The notes beneath the pieces were generated by a model that made no database searches, was not told the DNA's origin, and saw nothing but the letters and a program-made list of their open reading frames with translations. From assembly GCA_002559145.1 (NCBI GenBank), contig NTXX01000011.1, forward strand, positions 3,855 to 67,854: a DNA stretch of 64,000 bases, read 5' to 3'. Position numbers and translations under genes: made by a program. Shown in pieces: positions 35,812 through 45,881 of the stretch. The DNA comes from Bacillus sp. AFS006103 (lineage in GTDB: Bacteria; Bacillota; Bacilli; Bacillales; Cytobacillaceae). How positions within the stretch are numbered: the stretch's first letter is position 1; every line of letters starts with the position of its first letter.

Positions 35812-36016
35812 TTATCATCCACCTCCGTAAAGCTTAATAAATAATTGAGAAAAAACTATGATCAATCCTCTGTCTTGAATGGTCTCACTAACATTTATTG
35901 TGCGGAACTCCTTCTATCTTTATTCCAATAAACATATATTTTACCAAAGTCCAATCTAGCAAAAGGGTTGTTTGCAAGTTGGCAATCCCACAACAAGTAA
36001 AGCAGGAGGCGTTGCT

Positions 36017-37345
36017 TTGAGTAAGATATACGTGTTAGATACAAATGTCTTATTACAAGACCCGTATTCCCTCTTCTCTTTTGAAGATAATGAAGTTGTT
36101 ATTCCTGCAGTGGTTCTTGAAGAAGTGGACTCAAAGAAAAGGTATATGGATGAAGTCGGGAGAAATGCAAGACATGTATCAAGGTTAATTGATGGACTTA
36201 GGGCATTAGGAAAGCTTCATGAAAAAATCCCACTTGAGAGCGGGGGGACAATTAGAATTGAATTAAACCATCGTAGCTTTCATGAACTTCAGGATATATT
36301 TATTGAAAAAACAAATGATAATCGCATTCTTGCAGTGGCAAAGAATTTATTCTTAGAGGAACAAACGAAGGAAAATGGGAAGCCGGTTATTCTAGTAAGT
36401 AAGGATACTCTTGTCAGGGTAAAAGCGGATGCAATTGGTTTAGAGGCCGAAGATTTTTTAAGTGATCGTGTAGTAGATATAGATCATATATACACTGGCT
36501 TTTTTGAAGTATTGATACCAATTGAATTATTAGGACGCTTTTATGAGAAAGGAGAGTTAAATCTCTCTGAACTGGCAAATCACCCATTTTATCCAAATCA
36601 ATTTCTAGTTATGAAGGACGCCCTTGGCAGTTCAGCATCAGCAATTGGGATGGTCGATAAAACGAGCACGAAGGTAAAAAAATTAGCACTAAATCAAGAT
36701 CATGTGTGGGGAATCCATTCAAGGAATGTTCAACAGACGATGGCTATTGAATTATTACTTCGGAAGGATATTCATCTAGTTACCTTAACAGGGAAAGCAG
36801 GTACAGGGAAAACCTTACTAGCACTTGCTTCAGGATTAATGCAAACAGAAGATTTCAGGGAATATAAGAAACTATTAGTGGCTAGGCCGATTGTACCGGT
36901 CGGAAAAGACTTAGGGTTTTTACCAGGAGAAAAACAGGAAAAACTTAGACCATGGATGCAGCCCATCTTTGATAATCTTGAATATCTTTTCAATACCAAA
37001 AAGCCTGGTGAACTAGATGCTATTTTAGCAGGAATGGGTTCAATTGAGGTGGAGGCATTAACGTATATTCGAGGGAGAAGTTTACCGAAGCAGTTTATCA
37101 TTATTGATGAAGCACAAAACTTAACGAAGCATGAGGTGAAGACAATCCTTACCCGTGTCGGGGAAGGCAGTAAAATCGTTTTAATGGGCGACCCTGAACA
37201 AATAGACCATCCCTATCTTGATGCTTACAACAATGGTTTAACGTATGTTGTAGAGAAGTTTAAGGATCAAGTAATTTCCGGGCATGTAAAATTATTAAAA
37301 GGGGAGAGGTCAGGATTGGCACTTTTGGCAGCTGATTTGCTGTAA
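36017..37345 (+). CDS. ylaK: PhoH2-type PIN-helicase fusion YlaK
   Basis: A 442-residue protein, the same length as B. subtilis YlaK. N-terminal PIN nuclease domain (IYVLDTNVLLQDP with metal-binding Asp; later acidic residues in EKTNDNRILAVA) followed by a PhoH ATPase (Walker A TGKAGTGKTLLA; Walker B FIIIDEAQNLT; sensor GDPEQID). PhoH2 proteins are sequence-specific RNA helicase-nucleases. I chose the TTG seven bases after AGGAGG. Confidence 0.92.
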   Translation: MSKIYVLDTNVLLQDPYSLFSFEDNEVVIPAVVLEEVDSKKRYMDEVGRNARHVSRLIDGLRALGKLHEKIPLESGGTIRIELNHRSFHELQDIFIEKTNDNRILAVAKNLFLEEQTKENGKPVILVSKDTLVRVKADAIGLEAEDFLSDRVVDIDHIYTGFFEVLIPIELLGRFYEKGELNLSELANHPFYPNQFLVMKDALGSSASAIGMVDKTSTKVKKLALNQDHVWGIHSRNVQQTMAIELLLRKDIHLVTLTGKAGTGKTLLALASGLMQTEDFREYKKLLVARPIVPVGKDLGFLPGEKQEKLRPWMQPIFDNLEYLFNTKKPGELDAILAGMGSIEVEALTYIRGRSLPKQFIIIDEAQNLTKHEVKTILTRVGEGSKIVLMGDPEQIDHPYLDAYNNGLTYVVEKFKDQVISGHVKLLKGERSGLALLAADLL

Positions 37346-37360
37346 ATATCCATAAAAGAA

Positions 37361-37390
37361 ACGGGCGCCCAAGGCACCCGTCTTATTTTA
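37361..37390. terminator. Terminator between ylaK and ylaL
   Basis: An ACGGGCGCC/GGCACCCGT stem with one mismatch is followed by CTTATTTTA. Confidence 0.6.
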
Positions 37391-37880
37391 TGATGAAACT
37401 CATTACATTTTTTATTGGACTTTGTAGATTTGAACCATCACCTAAATAGACATGAATGGGACCATCTGCCGTTAGTGGCTTTCCTTTATTGGAGAATCCC
37501 AATATACAATCATAGGCCGTTTCAAGTGGGTACTCATATTCACCCTCTGTGCATTGAATGACAAAAGTGTGAGCATCACTAGCTGGCTCAGAGTTTAATA
37601 AAAAAGGCTTCAACGGAATTCCAAAGGTGCCAGTCAACACCTTTTCCTTTTCAAATTTCTTTTCGGATTTCAATGTAGGAGGATAAATTGCTCCCTCGAT
37701 AATTTCACGGTCCCAATGCTTTGAAACGGCTTTAGTATATTCATCTATAGGATTGGAACTCTCTATTTTTTTTGAAAAAAAGGTGGTTAAATCAACTCGT
37801 CTGTCATCAAAAATCCACACACCCGGATCAAGTGTAATCGAATATTTCACTTCGCCTGATATGATAATGATATTTTCCAT
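37383..37880 (-). CDS. ylaL: YlaL-like protein
   Basis: A 165-residue soluble protein of unknown function (IIISGEVKYSITLDPGVWIFDDRRVDL; GTFGIPLKPFLLNSEPASDAHTFVIQC; GPIHVYLGDGSN). The length and place fit YlaL. Of two nearby ATG codons, the second has correct spacing from AGGGGGA. Confidence 0.7.
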   Translation of the reverse strand: MENIIIISGEVKYSITLDPGVWIFDDRRVDLTTFFSKKIESSNPIDEYTKAVSKHWDREIIEGAIYPPTLKSEKKFEKEKVLTGTFGIPLKPFLLNSEPASDAHTFVIQCTEGEYEYPLETAYDCILGFSNKGKPLTADGPIHVYLGDGSNLQSPIKNVMSFIIK

Positions 37881-38029
37881 TTTCATTCCCCCTAAACCCT
37901 TCTTTAATTAGTATAACTTTTTTTTGAGTAAATGTCATAATCGTATAAGCTGGTTTGGTTAGAAGACGGATCATACTGAAAACAGCAGCCGTTTTTAAAT
38001 AACTCCACTATGTAATCTACTTTATGTTC

Positions 38030-38058
38030 TTGCAATTTTCCAGTGTAAACGGTAAAAT
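38030..38058 (+). promoter_or_regulatory. Sigma-A promoter of ylaN
   Basis: TTGCAA, a 17-bp spacer and TAAAAT, about 35 bases before the ylaN start. Confidence 0.6.
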
Positions 38059-38099
38059 TTATAGATAAGTTGAATTATCGCTCTGAAATGGGGGGATCA

Positions 38100-38384
38100 A
38101 TGTTGGCGTCTGAAATGATCGTGAATCATCAGGAAAAAGCATATGCCATACTACAGGCTGACGCTGAAAAAATATTAAAGCTAATCAAAGTGCAAATGGA
38201 CAATCTCACGATGCCTCAATGCCCACTTTATGAAGAGGTATTGGATACGCAGATGTTTGGTTTATCAAGAGAAATAGATTTTGCTGTTCGATTAGGCTTA
38301 ATTGATAGTAAAGATGGTAAGACAATCCTAGATGCATTAGAAAGTGAATTATCAGCACTTCACGATGCTTCGTTAAGGAAATAG
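38100..38384 (+). CDS. ylaN: Iron-responsive regulator YlaN (UPF0358)
   Basis: A 94-residue helical protein with the highly conserved core [20 protein letters not shown] and [18 protein letters not shown]. YlaN is needed under iron limitation in B. subtilis and binds Fur to relieve repression; it is conserved in Bacillus and Staphylococcus. I chose the ATG four bases after GGGGGG. The gene precedes ftsW with a terminator between. Confidence 0.9.
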   Translation: MLASEMIVNHQEKAYAILQADAEKILKLIKVQMDNLTMPQCPLYEEVLDTQMFGLSREIDFAVRLGLIDSKDGKTILDALESELSALHDASLRK

Positions 38385-38393
38385 GAGCAAAAG

Positions 38394-38431
38394 AACTCAA
38401 ACAATCAATGTTCATTGTTTGGGTTTTTTAT
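38394..38431 (+). terminator. ylaN terminator
   Basis: A 12-bp AACTCAAACAAT/ATTGTTTGGGTT stem (one G-U pair) is followed by TTTTATT. Confidence 0.8.
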
Positions 38432-38587
38432 TATTCCAAGGAAGACACAACAGGCGTTTGCTACTTTCTACTTCAGAATATTCTTTGTTAAATTGTTGTA
38501 ACAAATTAACTTTTCCTCAAGTAATAATGTTTATTTTCTATTATAATAGAATGATATAAATCAATATTGAAAATGAGGACCTTCTAT

Positions 38588-39793
38588 ATGCTGAAAAAGA
38601 TATTGAAATCATATGATTATACCTTAATTATTGCCACCATCCTTTTGTGTGCCTTTGGACTGGTGATGATCTATAGCTCGAGCATGGCTTCCGCCGTTCA
38701 ACGATATGGTTATCCACCTGATTTTTTCTACCAAAAACAAAAAGTATGGTTGCTGATTTTTACAGTTATTTTCTTATTGGCAGCCGTTATTCCATATAAG
38801 ATTATGATGTTCAAAAAAGTTATGGTTTTGATTGTGCTTGCATCTATTTTGTCTCTATTAGGATTATTTGTATTTGGGGTAGAAAAAAATAATGCGCAAA
38901 GCTGGTACCCCATAGGCACTTTCTTATTTCAGCCATCAGAATTTGTTAAGCTTGCAGCCATCATTTATTTAGCAGCTGTCTATGCAAAAAAGCAAGCCTA
39001 TATCAATCAATTTAATAAAGGAGTTCTCCCGCCTTTAGTATATCTTTTTATTGTATGTGCACTTATTATTTTTCAACCGGACTTCGGAACAGCAGCTATT
39101 ATCATTGCCATAGCTTGTATGATTGTTTTATGCTCCGGGATGAATTTTAAAAGTATTGGTAAATTACTTATTTTGGCGCTTGTTGTCCTGCTGCCCCTTA
39201 TTTTAGTTTCCTGGGGGAAGTTTTTTTCAGAAGAACAACAAAGCCGTTTTGCGGTTTTAGATAATCCCTTTACGGATAAATACGTAAATAATGAAGGGTT
39301 TCACTTGGCAAACTCCTATATTGCGATTGGTTCCGGCGGAGTGAATGGATTAGGTCTTGGGAAAAGTATTCAAAAGCTGGGCTATTTGCCAGAATCACAT
39401 ACAGATTTCATCATGGCGGTAATTGCAGAGGAATTAGGGATTTGGGGTGTAGGTTTCGTTATCATTCTCCTTTTCTATATTGTATTAAGGGGAATTTATA
39501 TTGGCCTGCAATGTAAAGATCCTTTTGGCAGTCTCCTTGCGATTGGAATTTCGAGCATGATAGGAATTCAGTCGTTTATCAATCTTGCGGGTGTTTCAGG
39601 GCTAATTCCGCTAACTGGTGTACCTCTGCCATTTATTAGCTATGGGGGTTCTTCACTCTTAATGTTAGCAGGTGCGACTGGAATACTTGTAAATGTTTCT
39701 ATGTTCACTAAATATGAAAAAAAATATAAAAATAAACAGGAACAAGTTGATAAAAAGATTCGTCCAAAAGATGGTAAGGTTTTCTATATTTAA
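38588..39793 (+). CDS. ftsW: SEDS peptidoglycan polymerase FtsW
   Basis: A 401-residue protein with about ten membrane helices and SEDS signatures: FQPDFGTAAIIIAIA, SHTDFIMAVIAEELG with the conserved Glu region, and GLIPLTGVPLPFISYGGSS. FtsW polymerises glycan at the division septum. FtsW versus RodA/SpoVE is decided by synteny (ylaN-ftsW-pyc). I chose the ATG after TGAGGACC; the frame extends seven codons further. Confidence 0.92.
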   Translation: MLKKILKSYDYTLIIATILLCAFGLVMIYSSSMASAVQRYGYPPDFFYQKQKVWLLIFTVIFLLAAVIPYKIMMFKKVMVLIVLASILSLLGLFVFGVEKNNAQSWYPIGTFLFQPSEFVKLAAIIYLAAVYAKKQAYINQFNKGVLPPLVYLFIVCALIIFQPDFGTAAIIIAIACMIVLCSGMNFKSIGKLLILALVVLLPLILVSWGKFFSEEQQSRFAVLDNPFTDKYVNNEGFHLANSYIAIGSGGVNGLGLGKSIQKLGYLPESHTDFIMAVIAEELGIWGVGFVIILLFYIVLRGIYIGLQCKDPFGSLLAIGISSMIGIQSFINLAGVSGLIPLTGVPLPFISYGGSSLLMLAGATGILVNVSMFTKYEKKYKNKQEQVDKKIRPKDGKVFYI

Positions 39794-39799
39794 TCGAAG

Positions 39800-39836
39800 C
39801 GCGGAGGACAAATTTTTTGCACTCCGCGTTTTTATA
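39800..39836 (+). terminator. ftsW terminator
   Basis: A CGCGGAG/CTCCGCG stem with a long AT-rich loop is followed by TTTTTAT. Confidence 0.65.
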
Positions 39837-39864
39837 AAAATACATAGAATATGAGGTGCTTTAA

Positions 39865-42800
39865 GTGACAAGACAGATAAATAAAGTATTGGTTGCCAAT
39901 AGGGGAGAAATAGCGATAAGGGTTTTTCGCGCTTGTACTGAGCTGAATATTCGAACTGTTGCTATTTATTCGAAAGAAGATTCAGGGGCTTATCATCGTT
40001 ATAAGGCAGATGAAGCTTATTTGGTTGGGGAAGGAAAAAAACCAATTGATGCTTATTTAGACATTGATGGCATCATTGCAATTGCCAAAAAAAGTGGGGC
40101 AAATGCTATTCATCCCGGTTATGGTTTTATGTCAGAAAATATCCATTTTGCCAAACGTTGTGAAGAGGAAGGGATTATATTTATCGGTCCGTCAATTACA
40201 CAACTTGATATGTTTGGTGATAAGGTAAAAGCAAGGCATCAGGCTGAGCTAGCTGGGATTCCAGTCATTCCGGGCAGTCCCGGACCGGTTACAGAGGTTA
40301 GTGAAGTTGAAGATTTTGCCCGAGTTCATAATTTACCTATTATCATAAAGGCCTCTCTTGGCGGAGGCGGGCGCGGGATGAGGATTGTCAAACAGAAAGA
40401 GGAAATCCAGGAATCCTTCAATCGGGCAAAATCGGAAGCAAAAGCAGCTTTTGGAAATGATGAAGTCTATCTTGAAAAATTAATTGAAAATCCTAAGCAT
40501 ATCGAAGTACAAATCATTGGGGATAGGCATGGGAATATTGTCCATCTCTTTGACCGCGATTGTTCTGTTCAAAGACGCCATCAAAAGGTCGTAGAGGTTG
40601 CTCCGAGTGTTTCCATTTCTGATGAGTTACGAACTAGGATCTGTGATGCTGCTTTAAAACTGATGAAAAATGTTGATTACTTGAATGCTGGTACGGTCGA
40701 GTTTTTAGTTTCAGGAAATGACTTTTATTTTATAGAAGTAAATCCACGTGTCCAAGTTGAACATACTGTGACTGAGATGGTAACAGGTGTCGATATCGTC
40801 CAGACACAAATATTGGTATCAGAGGGCCATGAATTACATGGTCCAATTATTGGAATTCCACAACAAGATAAGATTCAAATTAATGGATTTGCGATACAAT
40901 CAAGAGTAACAACAGAAGATCCGCTTAATAATTTCATGCCTGATACCGGGAAAATAATGGCTTATCGCTCAGGCGGCGGCTTTGGGGTACGGCTTGATGC
41001 TGGTAATGGCTTTCAAGGTGCAGTAATTACACCTTATTATGACTCTTTATTAGTAAAACTTTCAACATGGGCTTTAACCTTCGAACAAGCTGCATCAAAA
41101 ATGGTTCGTAATCTGCAGGAATTCAGAATTAGAGGGATTAAAACAAATATCCCGTTCTTAGAAAACGTTGTGAAGCATGAGAAGTTTAGGAATGGTGAAT
41201 ATGATACGTCCTTTATTGATACAACACCTGAATTGTTCCTTTTCCCATTCCGAAAAGACCGTGGGACTAAAATGCTCTCATACATTGGTACAGTCACTGT
41301 AAATGGTTTTCCAGGTGTTGAAAAGAAGAAGAGACCGGTATTTCCAAAGCCAAGGATCCCTAATTTACCTTATGATTTACCGTATCAAGAAGGGACAAAG
41401 CAAATTCTCGACAAGTATGGTGCCGAAGGACTTGTGGAATGGGTGAAAAATCAAAAACAGGTATTATTAACCGATACCACTTTTCGAGACGCCCATCAGT
41501 CGCTATTAGCAACCCGGATGCGGACGACAGATATTCTCCATATCGCTGAGCACTCTGCAAAATTTTTGCCTGATTTATTCTCTTTTGAAATGTGGGGAGG
41601 AGCAACATTTGATGTTGCTTACAGATTCTTAAAAGAAGACCCTTGGGATAGATTAGTGTCACTGCGTAAGAAAATTCCAAATGTATTATTCCAAATGTTA
41701 ATCCGTGGTGCCAATGCAGTGGGATATAAAAATTATCCGGATAATTTAATTCGTGAATTTGTTGATCAATCTGCGTCCGCTGGAATAGATGTTTTTCGAA
41801 TATTCGACAGCTTAAACTGGGTTAAAGGAATGGAAGTTGCGATTGATGCCGTCCGTCAAAGCGGTAAAATAGCTGAAGCTTCGATTTGTTATACCGGGGA
41901 TATATTAGACGGGACTAGGACGAAATACAATCTACACTATTATAAAGCGTTGGCCAAAGAGCTTGAAGAACAAGGTGCCCACATCCTAGGCATTAAGGAT
42001 ATGGCAGGATTATTGAAACCTGAAGCAGCTTATAGACTTGTTTCTGAGTTAAAAGAAACGGTTAATATTCCAATTCATCTCCATACACATGACACAAGCG
42101 GAAATGGTCTCTTTACTTATGCGCGTGCGATTGACGGTGGAGTGGATATTGTTGATACTGCCTTGGGGACAATGGCTGCATTAACTTCACAGCCTAGTGC
42201 TAATTCGCTATATTATGCGCTTGAAGGTACTCCTCGAAAACCAAAAGTAAACATAGAATCACTTGAAAAATTGTCGTATTATTGGGAGGATGTCCGCAAA
42301 TATTATCAAGATTTTGAAAGCGGAATGATCTCCCCTCATACTGAAGTCTATCAACATGAAATGCCGGGCGGACAATATAGCAATCTCCAACAACAGGCTA
42401 GAGCAGTTAGTCTAGGCGAGCGTTGGGATGAAGTGAAAGAAATGTATTCGAGAGTTAATAACATGTTCGGGGATATTGTTAAAGTGACGCCATCATCAAA
42501 GGTAGTTGGTGATATGGCACTCTTTATGGTTCAAAATGATCTTAATGAAGAAGATATACTATTAAAGGGGCATATGCTCGATTTTCCTGATTCCGTTGTT
42601 GAATTATTTGAAGGGTATCTTGGCAAGCCTTATGGTGGTTTTCCAGAGGAACTTCAAACGGTCATATTAAAAGGTAAACAACCGTTGGAAGTTCGTCCAG
42701 GTGAATTACTTGAACCGGTTGATTTTGAAAAACTGAAGGAAAAACTATACAAAGAACTTGGCCGCCAGGTTACCTCTTTTGAAATAATTTCGTACGCTTT

Positions 42801-43308
42801 ATACCCTAAAGTATTTATGGATTATATTAAAACGGATGAACTGTATGGAAATATATCGGTATTAGATACTCCAACGTTCTTATATGGAATGCGCTTGGGT
42901 GAAGAAATAGAGGTTGAAATTGAAACAGGGAAAACATTAATTGTAAAGCTTGTTTCAATTGGTCATCCTCGAGCAGATGGTACGAGGGTTGTCTATTTTG
43001 AGCTAAACGGTCAGCCGCGAGAAGTATTCATAAAGGATGAGAATGTAAAATCTACGGTTTTATCAAGGCTAAAAGCTGATGAGAAAAATGAAAATCACCT
43101 TGCAGCGACGATGCCGGGAACTGTGGTTAAGGTGGTCGTTGAAAAAGGGGAAAAAGTTGAACGTGGTGATCATTTAATGATAACCGAAGCAATGAAAATG
43201 GAGACAACGGTTCAAGCACCTTTTTCAGGTGTGGTAAAGGATATCTATGTCACAAATGGTGATGCGATACTAACTGGTGACCTCTTAATTGAACTAACCA
43301 AAGCCTAA
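39865..43308 (+). CDS. pycA: Pyruvate carboxylase
   Basis: A 1147-residue biotin enzyme, full length. Domains in order: biotin carboxylase (ATP-grasp GGGGRGMRIV, EVNPRVQVEHTVTE), carboxyltransferase (TFRDAHQSLLATRMRT, metal-binding HLHTHDTSG), and the C-terminal biotin carrier with EAMKMETT. It makes oxaloacetate from pyruvate and bicarbonate for anaplerosis. In B. subtilis it is regulated by DarB, whose gene is also in this window. Starts at GTG after GAGGTGC. A strong terminator follows. Confidence 0.97.
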   Translation: MTRQINKVLVANRGEIAIRVFRACTELNIRTVAIYSKEDSGAYHRYKADEAYLVGEGKKPIDAYLDIDGIIAIAKKSGANAIHPGYGFMSENIHFAKRCEEEGIIFIGPSITQLDMFGDKVKARHQAELAGIPVIPGSPGPVTEVSEVEDFARVHNLPIIIKASLGGGGRGMRIVKQKEEIQESFNRAKSEAKAAFGNDEVYLEKLIENPKHIEVQIIGDRHGNIVHLFDRDCSVQRRHQKVVEVAPSVSISDELRTRICDAALKLMKNVDYLNAGTVEFLVSGNDFYFIEVNPRVQVEHTVTEMVTGVDIVQTQILVSEGHELHGPIIGIPQQDKIQINGFAIQSRVTTEDPLNNFMPDTGKIMAYRSGGGFGVRLDAGNGFQGAVITPYYDSLLVKLSTWALTFEQAASKMVRNLQEFRIRGIKTNIPFLENVVKHEKFRNGEYDTSFIDTTPELFLFPFRKDRGTKMLSYIGTVTVNGFPGVEKKKRPVFPKPRIPNLPYDLPYQEGTKQILDKYGAEGLVEWVKNQKQVLLTDTTFRDAHQSLLATRMRTTDILHIAEHSAKFLPDLFSFEMWGGATFDVAYRFLKEDPWDRLVSLRKKIPNVLFQMLIRGANAVGYKNYPDNLIREFVDQSASAGIDVFRIFDSLNWVKGMEVAIDAVRQSGKIAEASICYTGDILDGTRTKYNLHYYKALAKELEEQGAHILGIKDMAGLLKPEAAYRLVSELKETVNIPIHLHTHDTSGNGLFTYARAIDGGVDIVDTALGTMAALTSQPSANSLYYALEGTPRKPKVNIESLEKLSYYWEDVRKYYQDFESGMISPHTEVYQHEMPGGQYSNLQQQARAVSLGERWDEVKEMYSRVNNMFGDIVKVTPSSKVVGDMALFMVQNDLNEEDILLKGHMLDFPDSVVELFEGYLGKPYGGFPEELQTVILKGKQPLEVRPGELLEPVDFEKLKEKLYKELGRQVTSFEIISYALYPKVFMDYIKTDELYGNISVLDTPTFLYGMRLGEEIEVEIETGKTLIVKLVSIGHPRADGTRVVYFELNGQPREVFIKDENVKSTVLSRLKADEKNENHLAATMPGTVVKVVVEKGEKVERGDHLMITEAMKMETTVQAPFSGVVKDIYVTNGDAILTGDLLIELTKA

Positions 43309-43311
43309 AAT

Positions 43312-43352
43312 AAAAAAGTTGCCAGGGTATGGGTATCCCTGGCAACTTTTTT
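43312..43352. terminator. Bidirectional terminator between pycA and ctaA
   Basis: A perfect 16-bp AAAAAAGTTGCCAGGG/CCCTGGCAACTTTTTT stem with a nine-base loop. Confidence 0.9.
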
Positions 43353-44259
43353 ATTGATTATTTCTTTTTGATCTAGAATATAACAAAATAAAGTAACTTA
43401 AAACGCCAAACAGGCACGTAATAAAGAATGCATGCAGTAGGGCGATATACAAGTTTAGTCTGCTGATAATAATGAATGCTCCCGCAATAACTTGTAAGGA
43501 AACTAGGATGAAGGATATAATCCAGCCCCAATAAAGTATCTTTTGGTCTTTGTAATGTCGAACAACCAAATAAAGGATGTAACCAATCCATAGAAAAATT
43601 AAACCGGCAGCGGCTCTGTGCCCCATTTGTACCCATTCGTACATGTTTGAGGGCAAGGAAGGAGAGTCATTTAAACATAATGGCCAGTCTCGACAAACAA
43701 GACTCGATTTTGTGTGGCGAACAAGTGCGCCTGTGTAGATGAGAAGATAGCTATAAATGGAGACTCCAATAATATGAAACCCCATTCGCTTATCAATGTA
43801 GAGCTTTTCTGCATCAAACTTCTTATCAATTTCGAAAATTAGCAGTGTTAACAATAAAACCGCTGAAAAGGAAATAAGTGAAATTCCAAAATGTAAAGCG
43901 AGTACAAATCCCGATTGCCCCCATTTTACAGCCGCTGCTCCAACTAGTGCTTGTAAAAGTAAAAAGAAAAAGGAAAGGAAGGAAAGAAATTTCGTTTCTC
44001 TAATATGGCCTATCGCCTTCCATGACCAAACAGAAAGTACAAGAACCATGATGCCTACTACACCGGAAACAAGTCGGTGGGATAGTTCGATAACTAATTC
44101 CGGGGTTATTTCCAACGGAAGAAATTTTCCGTTGCAAAGGGGCCAAGATCGTCCACAGCCCATACCAGAACCTGTCTTTGTTACTAAAGCCCCGCCTATT
44201 AAGATAAAAATCATTCCAATGGTAGTGGCAACCGATAACCACTTCAAAGATTGCCTCAA
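43351..44259 (-). CDS. ctaA: Heme A synthase CtaA
   Basis: About 302 residues with eight membrane helices in two four-helix halves. Heme-ligating His residues appear in [27 protein letters not shown] and LLHAFF. The Cys pair in GCGRSWPLC and CRDWPLC are the family's extracellular disulfide-forming cysteines. It oxidises heme O to heme A for the oxidase encoded divergently. I chose the TTG following AGAGGTGA; a GTG three codons earlier overlaps the Shine-Dalgarno sequence. Confidence 0.95.
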   Translation of the reverse strand: MRQSLKWLSVATTIGMIFILIGGALVTKTGSGMGCGRSWPLCNGKFLPLEITPELVIELSHRLVSGVVGIMVLVLSVWSWKAIGHIRETKFLSFLSFFFLLLQALVGAAAVKWGQSGFVLALHFGISLISFSAVLLLTLLIFEIDKKFDAEKLYIDKRMGFHIIGVSIYSYLLIYTGALVRHTKSSLVCRDWPLCLNDSPSLPSNMYEWVQMGHRAAAGLIFLWIGYILYLVVRHYKDQKILYWGWIISFILVSLQVIAGAFIIISRLNLYIALLHAFFITCLFGVLSYFILLYSRSKRNNQ

Positions 44260-44309
44260 AAAATTCACCTCTTAAAAAATTCAAAAATTTGTCATAAGTT
44301 AAGCCTAAC

Positions 44310-44338
44310 AGTATAATAATGGAAAAGTCATCTGTAAA
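44310..44338 (-). promoter_or_regulatory. Sigma-A promoter of ctaA
   Basis: On the minus strand, TTTACA, a 17-bp spacer and TATACT, each one mismatch from consensus. Confidence 0.65.
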
Positions 44339-44339
44339 T

Positions 44340-44830
44340 TAAATTCCCTATTAATAATAACGAATAAAGTCGAAAATGAACAGGAATTAAGGAGAGATTT
44401 TAAGATAACTTTTATAATTAAACCAAGCGGATGAATAATAAATAATTTACACTATTATTATAGTGAAAACCATTGAAACTTTGATTAGAGTCTGTTAGAA
44501 ATATATATGAGGCATTTTAATTAGAATTATTCCTAATTAGTACTCATATAAATTAACTATGAATTTTTTATAGATACAAGGTTTTATAACGAATTTTGGA
44601 GATAATAAATTTAATTGGTTTAGATTTTTGTGAAAAAATGCAACTATATTTTACGAAAATGAACTTTGTCACAATTTAGTTTTAAATTATTCAAAAAAAG
44701 TTCACAAAAATATCGGAAAGTGTGATTTAATATACAGAGAAAGTGTTTTATTTCTCACTGCACTTTATAATTAATTGTTTGTTCGAATTGATAAAATTGA
44801 ACTGTTATTTAGGTTTAGGAGGAGAAACAA
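44340..44830. promoter_or_regulatory. ctaA-ctaB divergent regulatory region
   Basis: There is no gene in this stretch. It is very AT-rich. It holds a perfect palindrome CACTATTATTATAGTG (44450-44465) and three TTGTGA-core motifs: TTTGTGAA (44627-44634, plus), TTGTGACA (44667-44674, minus) and TTTGTGAA (44701-44708, minus). TTTGTGAAT is the ResD consensus, and ResDE is needed for cta expression in B. subtilis, so ResD control is plausible. A GAGAAA/TTTCTC hairpin lies in the ctaB leader. Confidence 0.4.
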
Positions 44831-45766
44831 ATGCCAAACTCTAAGGCTTTTGGAGAAGCTGCCATAGAAAATGGTACTGCAAGCCTGCATTCCGATATAA
44901 AAACCACAGCATGGAAAGACTTGATGGCCCTAATCAAAATTGGGATTGTAAATTCAAATCTAATTACAACGTTTACCGGACTATGGCTCGCGCTTCATTT
45001 TTCAGGGCAAAGTTTTCTAAATAATTTAGATATTGTGTTTTTTACAGTAGTAGGTTCTTCTTTAATCATTGCTGGGTCATGTGCAATCAATAATTATGTT
45101 GATCGTGATATTGATCATTTAATGGAAAGAACAAAAGCACGACCAACTGTTACAGGGAAAGTAGGTCCAGGAAAAGTTCTCTCGTTAGGTATTTTACTTA
45201 TTGGACTGGGAACACTGTCTTTATTCTTTACTACCATGACTGCAACAGTAATTGGACTGCTTGGAGTTTTTAGTTATGTCTTCCTGTATACATTGTGGTC
45301 AAAACGTCAATTAGTTTCCAATACTATTATTGGGAGCATATCAGGTGCAGTGCCTCCGCTGATCGGTTGGGCAGCAGTTGATGCAAATCTTGATATCATG
45401 GCGTGGTCATTATTCGTATTAATGTTTGTATGGCAGCCTCCGCATTTTTATGCACTGGCGATGAGAAGGGTGAAAGAATATAAGGCAGCTGGTATTCCTA
45501 TGTTACCTGTAGTAAAGGGTTTTAAAACTACAAAAATTCACATCATCCTTTGGGTAGCTGCACTTCAGCCTATTCCGTTTTTTCTAACCAAATTAGGAAT
45601 CCCATTTCTAATTCTGGCCATCGTATTAAATATCGGGTGGCTTGCATTAGGGATTTATGGATATAGAATCAAAGATGACATAAAGTGGGCAAAACTAATG
45701 TTTGTTTACTCCTTGCAATATTTAACTATTATTTTTGTAGCAATGGTTATAGTTACATTGATTTAG
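44831..45766 (+). CDS. ctaB: Protoheme IX farnesyltransferase (heme O synthase) CtaB
   Basis: A 311-residue UbiA-type prenyltransferase with about nine membrane helices. The Asp-rich substrate motif [20 protein letters not shown] and the loop [12 protein letters not shown] are diagnostic. It adds a farnesyl chain to heme B to give heme O, which CtaA converts to heme A. TAGGAGGAG precedes the ATG. First gene of the oxidase cluster. Confidence 0.96.
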   Translation: MPNSKAFGEAAIENGTASLHSDIKTTAWKDLMALIKIGIVNSNLITTFTGLWLALHFSGQSFLNNLDIVFFTVVGSSLIIAGSCAINNYVDRDIDHLMERTKARPTVTGKVGPGKVLSLGILLIGLGTLSLFFTTMTATVIGLLGVFSYVFLYTLWSKRQLVSNTIIGSISGAVPPLIGWAAVDANLDIMAWSLFVLMFVWQPPHFYALAMRRVKEYKAAGIPMLPVVKGFKTTKIHIILWVAALQPIPFFLTKLGIPFLILAIVLNIGWLALGIYGYRIKDDIKWAKLMFVYSLQYLTIIFVAMVIVTLI

Positions 45767-45774
45767 TTTTGCAA

Positions 45775-45806
45775 ATGATTGTTTCCGAGTGGAAATGAGG
45801 AAACAA
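45775..45806 (+). other. Hairpin between ctaB and ctaC
   Basis: A TTGTTTCC/GGAAACAA stem without a T-tail. It may process or attenuate the transcript rather than end it. Confidence 0.35.
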
Positions 45807-45881
45807 CCATACTACATACTTCTTTGATCAATCAAAAATATTTTTAAGAATACATTAGTGAAAGAGGGGTTTGATTAAGCT

